From assembly GCA_964483085.1 (NCBI GenBank), contig CAYZZX010000027.1:1-20790 (forward strand): a stretch of 20,790 nucleotides of DNA, read 5' to 3'. Below the pieces are notes generated by a model. It made no database searches. It saw only the letters and a program-made list of their open reading frames with translations, and had not been told where the DNA came from. Each line of letters opens with the position of its first letter. The first letter of the stretch is position 1. This document shows positions 16,478 to 20,790 of this stretch, piece by piece. A program made the translations under genes and the position numbers. This DNA comes from JALHFZ01 sp964483085. GTDB lineage: Bacteria > Synergistota > Synergistia > Synergistales > Aminobacteriaceae.

Positions 16478-16585
16478 AGTTGGCCCGGCTGAGTATCAAA
16501 AGCCTTGCTGCTGCGTACTTTCTGTTCTCTTCGCCGGAAAGGCCGCGGTCTCGAAAATCACCAGAAAAATCAGGGGGGAAGACGG

Positions 16586-16810
16586 ATGGACGAGCTTGTC
16601 TGCTACTGCTTCGGCTATACCGCCGCCGACATCGAAAGGGATGTCCGGCGTAACGGCAGGTCCACCATACTGGAACGTATTCTCGCAGAGAAAAGGGCCG
16701 GCACATGCAGGTGCGCCCTTAAAAATCCCAAAGGACGCTGATGCGCCGGTGATGTCCGCCAGTTGGCGGACAAGGTTATGGCCGGTCTCGAAATCTCCGG
16801 GCAGGACTGA
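16586..16810 (+). CDS. Small iron-sulfur-type selenoprotein (in-frame UGA as Sec52)
   Basis: ATG at 16586 has AGGGGGG 8 bases upstream. The frame reads 51 residues to a TGA (16739-16741), then continues with TGC and 21 more sense codons to a second TGA at 16808-16810. Read through, the product is 74 aa with C6-x-C8 (VCYCFGYTAADIERDV), C41-x-C43 (AGTCRCALKNPKGR) and then U52-C53 followed by AGDV. From memory, related small [2Fe-2S]/BFD-like or metallochaperone-like proteins end in K-N-P-x-G-R-C-C-x-G-D-V, so the TGA sits exactly at the first Cys of that pair. I recall a family with both Cys and Sec members under the locus name Csac_0668, which I could not verify. A SECIS-like hairpin follows the UGA. 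The function is unknown; metal or redox chemistry at the C/U cluster is the inference. It could be cotranscribed with mazF or have its own promoter; none is obvious. Confidence 0.82.
16754..16771 (+). promoter_or_regulatory. Candidate bacterial SECIS element
   Basis: GTCCGCC (16754-16760), loop AGTT (16761-16764) and GGCGGAC (16765-16771) form a perfect 7-bp stem. Nineteen bases separate the UGA from the loop, and G is the second loop base. Both fit the usual bacterial SECIS rules as I know them: loop roughly 16-37 bases after UGA, with a G in the first two loop positions. Confidence 0.75.
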
Positions 16811-16816
16811 CCCTAT

Positions 16817-16842
16817 CCGCCCTCCCGGATCGGCCGAGGCGG
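16817..16842 (+). terminator. GC-rich stem-loop after the selenoprotein gene
   Basis: CCGCC (16817-16821) pairs with GGCGG (16838-16842), with a smaller CCG-GAT-CGG hairpin inside. It begins just after the second TGA. An A-rich stretch follows rather than a T-run, so it is not a standard intrinsic terminator on the plus strand. Confidence 0.25.
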
Positions 16843-16879
16843 AAGGAAAAAAGATATCTTAAAGTTTGCCATAGAGTTA

Positions 16880-16908
16880 TTGACATCCCTCTAGTAATCT
16901 TCTATACT
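16880..16908 (+). promoter_or_regulatory. Sigma70-type promoter of the umuDC pair
   Basis: Consensus TTGACA (16880-16885), a 17-bp spacer and TATACT (16903-16908) lie 61 bases before the umuD-like ATG. I found no CTGT-N8-ACAG or GAAC-N4-GTTC type LexA box over it, so SOS control is not visible by the known consensus. Confidence 0.75.
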
Positions 16909-16969
16909 CTCCTGAGAAAACTGTGTGTTACCTAAATATCATCCAGTTATCAAAAGGAGAGTGTTTTTC

Positions 16970-17245
16970 ATGGCTGTCCATATGACCAGGAGCAACGAAA
17001 TTCAGAGCAGTTCCGCCGCCCGCCTTCTGGATATGCTCCTCCCGAGGCCCTCCTCCACCTTTCTTCTTCGAAGCGCCGACGCCCCCGGGTCCATCCTCGT
17101 GGTGGACCGGGCCGTTCCGCCTACTGAGGGCAGAAAGGCGGTACTCTCCACCGAAAAGGGGCTCCGGCTGGCCACTCTGGGCACCCGGTTCGACTCCTCC
17201 CGGGTGTGGGGCGTGGTGACATGGGTTATTCAGGATCCGGCCTGA
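16970..17245 (+). CDS. Shortened UmuD-like protein lacking the catalytic dyad
   Basis: A 91-aa protein encoded directly before and overlapping umuC. Its C-terminal two thirds match the UmuD/LexA S24 fold in order: STFLLRS, then GSILVVDRAVPPTEGRKAVL, and the final VWGVVTWVIQDPA that mirrors the UmuD end. It is clearly shorter than E. coli UmuD (139 aa). The G-D-S-M segment carrying the nucleophilic Ser is deleted between FLLRSADA and PGSILVVD. The region holding the catalytic Lys reads GLRLATL with no Lys. The N-terminal arm has no Cys-Gly or Ala-Gly cleavage site. It may therefore act as a constitutive UmuD-prime-like partner of UmuC. The start at 16970 has AAGGAG about 10 bases upstream; an alternative ATG lies at 16982. 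Confidence 0.75.
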   Translation: MAVHMTRSNEIQSSSAARLLDMLLPRPSSTFLLRSADAPGSILVVDRAVPPTEGRKAVLSTEKGLRLATLGTRFDSSRVWGVVTWVIQDPA

Positions 17246-18513
17246 GAAAGACCGAGGAGCTGCTCGCTCTGTGCGACTGCAACAACTTTTTCGTCTCCTG
17301 CGAGCGGCTCTTCCGCCCGGATCTCGAGGGCCGTCCGGTGGTGGTCCTCTCAAGCAACGACGGAATCGTCATCGCCCGGTCGAATGAGGTGAAGGCCCTG
17401 GGGGTGAAGATGGGGGAGCCCTTTTTCCGGGTCCGCCCCCTTCTCGAGCAGCACGGCACCGCCGTATTCTCCAGCAATTTTCAGCTCTACGAGGAGGTTT
17501 CCTCCCGGGTAATGGCCGTGCTGGGGAGGTTCACCCCCTCCATGGAGGTCTATTCCATCGACGAGGCCTTCCTCGAGCTTCCCCCCTCGGGGATGGACGA
17601 CCCCTTTTGCTGGGGAGCCACCCTCCGGGCCACGGTCCTTCGGGAGACGGGGATCCCCCTCTCCGTGGGGATAGCCCCCACGAAAACCCTGGCGAAGCTG
17701 GGGGCCGAGCGGGCCAAGAAGGATCGGGTGAAGGAGGGGGTCCGCACCCTCCTTCCGGGAGAGAACCTGGACGATTTTCTCTCCGCCTTCCCCGTGGACG
17801 ATGTCTGGGGAATCGGCCGGCGGTGGGGGGATGCCCTGAAGAAGCGGGGGATCACCACGGTCCTCCGCCTCCGGGATGCAAAGGACGACTGGGTGGAGAA
17901 GCGGATGGGCGTCCGGGGGCTGCGCACTGTCTGGGAGTTGCGGGGGGTCCGGTGCATCCCCATCGAGGAGGCGGAGAAGCCCCAGAAATCCATTCAGTCC
18001 TCCCGGACCTTCGCCGTCCCCCTGAGGGAATTCTCCCCCCTGGCCGAGGCGGTGACGGAGTTCGCCCTCACGGCGGGTCGCAGGCTCCGGGCCCAGAAGT
18101 CCCGGGCCTCCAGGCTGACCGTCCATATCGGCACGAGCCGCTTCCGCGACCCGTGGTACGGAAAGACGGCGGAAATCCCCCTCGGTATGCCCACGGAGAG
18201 CGACATCAGGCTCATCCGCTCCGCCGTGGAGGGGCTTGCCATGATCTACCGGGAGGGGTATGACTATGTCCGGGGGGAGGTCACCCTGCTGGAGCTCTCC
18301 TCCGCCGAGACCTTTCAGCTCAGCCTCTTCGACCGGTCCGACGACCGCTCGGCGGCCCTCTCCCGGGTGGCGGACCGGCTCAACCGGGAGGCAGGGCGGC
18401 AGCTTCTGCGTCCGGCCCTCCTTCTGGGGGAGAAGGAGTGGCGTCCCCGGCGGGACAGCCATTCGGGGGTGCGCCTCGAGGACCTCTCGAACCTGCCCGT
18501 CCTCTCTTCGTGA
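17221..18513 (+). CDS. umuC: DNA polymerase V catalytic subunit UmuC
   Basis: A 430-aa Y-family polymerase for error-prone translesion synthesis. All key motifs are present: ALCDCNNFFVSCERLF (catalytic Asp19, with the steric-gate aromatic in NNFF), VYSIDEAFLEL (Asp114 and Glu115), SVGIAPTKTLAKLGAERAKK, and VWGIGRRWGDALKKRGI (helix-hairpin-helix of the thumb). QLSLF at 366-370 is a sliding-clamp-binding motif at the usual place. The ATG at 17221 overlaps the umuD-like gene by 25 bases. An in-frame GTG at 17206 is the alternative, and GGGG lies about 11 bases upstream of the ATG. The polymerase looks intact and active. Its usual activator, UmuD-prime, would have to come from the shortened UmuD-like protein or another locus. 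Confidence 0.96.
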   Translation: MGYSGSGLRKTEELLALCDCNNFFVSCERLFRPDLEGRPVVVLSSNDGIVIARSNEVKALGVKMGEPFFRVRPLLEQHGTAVFSSNFQLYEEVSSRVMAVLGRFTPSMEVYSIDEAFLELPPSGMDDPFCWGATLRATVLRETGIPLSVGIAPTKTLAKLGAERAKKDRVKEGVRTLLPGENLDDFLSAFPVDDVWGIGRRWGDALKKRGITTVLRLRDAKDDWVEKRMGVRGLRTVWELRGVRCIPIEEAEKPQKSIQSSRTFAVPLREFSPLAEAVTEFALTAGRRLRAQKSRASRLTVHIGTSRFRDPWYGKTAEIPLGMPTESDIRLIRSAVEGLAMIYREGYDYVRGEVTLLELSSAETFQLSLFDRSDDRSAALSRVADRLNREAGRQLLRPALLLGEKEWRPRRDSHSGVRLEDLSNLPVLSS

Positions 18514-18532
18514 AGGGGGCTCTCTCTGAGGC

Positions 18533-18538
18533 TATAAT
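18533..18538 (+). promoter_or_regulatory. Isolated -10 hexamer before the amidohydrolase
   Basis: A perfect TATAAT lies 46 bases before the amidohydrolase ATG in the 70-bp gap after umuC. No good -35 hexamer is found at 16-18 bp, so this is only a possible promoter. Confidence 0.3.
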
Positions 18539-18583
18539 GGAGGCGGCAGTGCCGCACCTATCTTTCTTCAGGGAGTTGTACCC

Positions 18584-20143
18584 ATGGACAGTCTGCTCAT
18601 CACCGGAGGAACCCTCTGGAACGGAAGCGCCTTTCTTCAGAAGAACGCCCTCTTGATCTCAGGCGGCCTCATCGCCGCCGCCGGCCCCGAGGAGGAAGTC
18701 CGCTCCGCCGCAGGAAGGACCTGCCGGGAGCTTCGTCTCGAAGGGGAATCGGTCCTTCCGGGCATCACGGACAGCCACATCCACCTCGCCACCTGGGCGA
18801 AGCAGCAAACCCTCCTCGACCTCTCGCCCGCCCGAACCCTTCCGGAGGTCCTCTCCCTCGTGAAGGACGAGGCGGAAAAACTTCCTCCGGACCGGTGGAT
18901 CCGGGGGTGGAACTACAACGACTCCCACTGGCCCGAAGGGCGCTCCATAACGAAGAGCGACCTTGACGGGCTGGCCCTTCCACATCCGATTCTTCTGCAG
19001 CGGGTCTGCACCCACGTCAACGTGGCGGACAGCAGAGCCCTGGCCCTTTCGGGCATCGAAAGCGAGACGGGGGTGCTCCTCGAACGGGAGGGGATCCCCG
19101 CCCTCCGGGCCATGGAGCACAATGTCTTCTCCCGCCCCTCCCTCCGCAGCGCGCTGAAAAAAGCCTGCTTCGAGCTCGCCTCATGGGGGATCACCTGCGC
19201 CCACCCCTGCGGCGCTCTGGATTACGGCATGGAGGAGGATCTCGCCCTCTATATGGACCTTCACCGGGAGAGATCCCTTCCGCTGCGCATCTTCTCCTAT
19301 CACGACGCCCTTCCGTCCCCCACCCTCTCCACCGGCTTCGGGGACGGATGGGTCCACTACCAGGGGCTCAAGATATTTCTCGACGGCAGCCTCGGAGGGC
19401 GTACCGCCGCCCTGACCTCCCCCTATAGGGACGATGAATTCGAGGAGGGACGGCTCAACTGGACGGACGGGGAGGTCTACGAAAAACTCCGGTCCGCCCG
19501 GGAGAGAGGCATTCAGACCCTGCTCCACGCCATCGGCGACCGGGCCCTCGACCAGGGATTGGGGTGCATCGAGCGCCTCGACGGGGAGTTCGGACCCCCC
19601 CGCCTGCGGGACAGGATCAACCACCTCATGGTCTGCCGCCCCGACCAGCGCAGACGGCTGGCCGCCCTGGAGCTCTTCTGCGACATCCAGCCCGCCTTCG
19701 TCCCCAGCGATCTGAACATGGCCGAGAGCCGCCTGGGGAAGGCGCGCATGCCCTGGGCCTACCGCTGGCGCTCCCTCTGGAAGAAAGGGCTCGTTCTCTG
19801 TGCCTCAAGCGACGCTCCCGTGGAGTCGGTCAACCCCTGGCAGGCCCTCCGGGATCTCATGGAACGCTCATCCCGGAACGGAACGGAGATCCTCGCCCCG
19901 GAAGAACGGCTCACTCTGGAAGAGGGGCTTCCCCTCTTCACGTCCAACCCCGCCCGGGCAGTAGGGCAAGAGGACCGCCTCGGCCGTCTTGCTCCGGGCT
20001 TCTGCGCCGACCTGATAATCCTCGACAGGAACATCGCTCCCCTGAGCGGAGAGGAGATCGCCGCTGTTGAACCCAGGTACGTCTTCGCAGGAGGAGTGCT
20101 CTCCCGCGGAGAGCTTGATGACTGGCCCCGCTTCGAGAGGTGA
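18584..20143 (+). CDS. Metal-dependent amidohydrolase, YtcJ-like (Amidohydro_3)
   Basis: A 519-aa cytoplasmic hydrolase (no signal peptide) of the amidohydrolase superfamily, with the N- and C-terminal parts forming the small beta-sandwich around a TIM barrel. Metal-site motifs are present: LPGITDSHIHLA with His65 and His67, the family phrase LKIFLDGSLGGRTAAL, LLHAIGDRALDQ with a ligand His, NHLMVC, and SSDAPVESVNPW with the catalytic Asp. The end LGRLAPGFCADLIILDRNI is the usual closing strand. YtcJ-like members act on N-acyl, amide or formamide-type substrates; the substrate here is unknown. The ATG has GGGAG 9 bases upstream. Its neighbours give no pathway clue. Confidence 0.93.
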   Translation: MDSLLITGGTLWNGSAFLQKNALLISGGLIAAAGPEEEVRSAAGRTCRELRLEGESVLPGITDSHIHLATWAKQQTLLDLSPARTLPEVLSLVKDEAEKLPPDRWIRGWNYNDSHWPEGRSITKSDLDGLALPHPILLQRVCTHVNVADSRALALSGIESETGVLLEREGIPALRAMEHNVFSRPSLRSALKKACFELASWGITCAHPCGALDYGMEEDLALYMDLHRERSLPLRIFSYHDALPSPTLSTGFGDGWVHYQGLKIFLDGSLGGRTAALTSPYRDDEFEEGRLNWTDGEVYEKLRSARERGIQTLLHAIGDRALDQGLGCIERLDGEFGPPRLRDRINHLMVCRPDQRRRLAALELFCDIQPAFVPSDLNMAESRLGKARMPWAYRWRSLWKKGLVLCASSDAPVESVNPWQALRDLMERSSRNGTEILAPEERLTLEEGLPLFTSNPARAVGQEDRLGRLAPGFCADLIILDRNIAPLSGEEIAAVEPRYVFAGGVLSRGELDDWPRFER

Positions 20144-20266
20144 TTGCGGAAGGGGATTTTATGATTTTTATCGAGGGTTTTGTAGTTTTTAGCTTACAAT
20201 AGAGTTTAGGAAGTTCATACACAAAACTCTCTGCAAATATTGCAAAGGAGAGGTGATTTCCAGTAA
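20144..20266 (+). promoter_or_regulatory. AT-richer leader with two inverted repeats before the antitoxin remnant
   Basis: This gap is AT-richer than its surroundings. It contains a TACAAT -10-like hexamer (20195-20200) without a good -35. AGAGTTT (20201-20207) matches AAACTCT (20224-20230) as a 7-bp inverted repeat. A second repeat is TGCAA-ATA-TTGCA (20232-20244), followed by AAAGGAGAGGTGA as a strong RBS. The two repeats are candidate operators for the HTH antitoxin downstream. No gene is seen here. Confidence 0.35.
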
Positions 20267-20445
20267 ATGAGGATTTGTATGATTATGATCCCGCAGCTGT
20301 TCTGGACAGTGACGAAACAATTCCCGTATCCATGGCCGATGCCTTCGAGACTGGAGATGCCAGTCATATCGCCAGAGCTTTGGGTGTTGTCGCCCGGGCG
20401 AAAGGCATGAACCGGGTTTCCAGCGAGGTGATACTCAATGATTGA
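20267..20445 (+). pseudogene. Truncated addiction-module antidote (HigA-like) remnant
   Basis: From 20272 the frame encodes LYDYDPAAVLDSDETI, then ADAFETGDASHIARALGVVA and RAKGM. This closely matches the first half of the small antidote proteins of RelE/HigB-type killer modules, which read Y-D-P-A-x-x-L, L-E-T-G-D, I-x-x-A-L-G-V-V-A-R-A-K-G-M. It then diverges and stops at 20443-20445, just where the helix-turn-helix (E-T-G-L-S-R-E) should begin. The only well-placed ATG (20267), about 10 bases after AGGTGA, is out of frame by one base, so a single-base indel separates start and body. A TTG at 20275 is a poor alternative. The end overlaps the next gene by 8 bases. It may be a decayed gene, or a leader whose translation is coupled to that gene. 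Confidence 0.6.
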
Positions 20446-20782
20446 TACAGAAGAATACAAGAGTGTCTGGGACGTTCTGGCCGATACCCCGGAGGAAGGG
20501 GCTAATCTTCGTCTCCGGTCTGAACTGATGAACGAAGTGAGTTCTTTTATCGAGAATCGGCATTGGACTCAGAGCGAGGCGGCAGCCCGTTGCGGAATAA
20601 CCCAGCCCCGTACGGCCGACCTGCTGCGGGGGAGGATCTCCAAATTTTCCCTCGACGCCCTCGTCAATATAGCGGCGTCTCTCGGGCGTACTGTCCGGAT
20701 GAGGGTCGGCACACCTGATAGTTCTCTTCTCTGCGGAAATGCTGCAGCAGATAATGTTTCAAACGAAAGGCCCATTGGTTGA
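20438..20782 (+). CDS. HigA-like XRE-family antitoxin (HTH_37 type)
   Basis: A 114-aa helix-turn-helix protein matching antitoxins of HigB/Gp49-type toxin-antitoxin systems: SVWDVLADTPEEGANLRLRS, then the HTH WTQSEAAARCGITQPRTADL and LLRGRISKFSLDALVNIAAS. In complete systems the toxin gene lies immediately upstream and overlaps; here that place is taken by an unrelated antidote remnant. The last 20 or so residues (PDSSLLCGNAAADNVSNERP) look like an added tail. GAGGTG lies 8 bases before the ATG. It may be an orphan regulator, or its partner may lie beyond the window. Confidence 0.85.
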   Translation: MIDTEEYKSVWDVLADTPEEGANLRLRSELMNEVSSFIENRHWTQSEAAARCGITQPRTADLLRGRISKFSLDALVNIAASLGRTVRMRVGTPDSSLLCGNAAADNVSNERPIG

Positions 20783-20790
20783 AAACATAG

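Noticed and set aside
16739..16741. UGA in the small Cys-rich gene as an ordinary stop codon or a nonsense mutation
   Set aside because: The continuing frame, the Cys-site position and the hairpin at SECIS distance make recoding the better explanation. A recent nonsense mutation would not explain the hairpin.
16860..16970. LexA (SOS) box before the umuDC pair
   Set aside because: No CTGT-N8-ACAG or GAAC-N4-GTTC motif was found over or near the promoter. A lineage-specific LexA site cannot be excluded.
17350..18462. 370-aa minus-strand open frame inside umuC
   Set aside because: Gly/Pro/His-rich shadow frame; umuC has all its motifs on the plus strand.
20267..20401. 44-aa frame starting at the ATG at 20267
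   Set aside because: Its product has no resemblance to any family, whereas the neighbouring frame matches the antidote family closely; more likely a frameshift.
1..20790. CRISPR array, tRNA, rRNA or insertion sequence
   Set aside because: No regularly spaced repeats, cloverleaf-like segments, rRNA signature or transposase were seen.

Overview
This GC-rich bacterial window has compact, mostly co-directional gene clusters and no rRNA, tRNA, CRISPR array or insertion sequence that I could recognise. A full bacterial V/A-type ATPase operon, an NhaC-type Na+/H+ antiporter, an RND efflux pump and a probable selenoprotein gene together suggest an anaerobic, probably amino-acid-fermenting bacterium. 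Synergistota or a clostridia-like lineage would fit. This is inference from gene content, not a taxonomic proof.

Layout. 1-2536 (minus): an RND efflux transporter cut by the window edge, preceded in its operon by its membrane-fusion protein. 2590-3549 (minus): an exported beta-propeller (PD40/TolB-like) protein. 3709-5475 (minus): a triple-PAS HD-GYP protein, a likely c-di-GMP phosphodiesterase. 5662-7062 (plus): NhaC, behind a leader that can fold into competing hairpins. 7022-15634 (minus): a nine-gene V/A-type ATPase operon transcribed D-H-C-I-K-F-E-A-B, converging on nhaC with a 41-bp overlap. Subunit I is interrupted by a 10-N assembly gap. 15635-15902: a divergent regulatory region with two good sigma70-type promoters, a 20-bp palindrome and a 30-bp palindrome. 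15903-16477 (plus): a mazEF-type toxin-antitoxin pair. 16586-16810 (plus): a small cysteine-rich iron-sulfur-type protein with an in-frame UGA and a SECIS-like hairpin. 16970-18513 (plus): a shortened UmuD-like protein and a full UmuC (DNA polymerase V). 18584-20143 (plus): an Amidohydro_3/YtcJ-like hydrolase. 20267-20782 (plus): a truncated, frameshifted addiction-module antidote followed by a HigA-like HTH antitoxin with no visible toxin.

How the parts work together. The V-ATPase and NhaC form a plausible ion-circulation module: ATP-coupled H+ or Na+ pumping or synthesis, plus Na+/H+ exchange. The UmuDC pair gives error-prone lesion bypass, and the two toxin-antitoxin loci are typical accessory cargo around it. 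The most interesting item is the small selenoprotein between mazF and umuD. An ordinary gene caller would stop at the UGA (16739-16741), but the frame continues for 22 more residues into a conserved-looking U-C-x-G-D-V end. A perfect 7-bp hairpin with a G in its loop lies at the spacing expected for a bacterial SECIS element.
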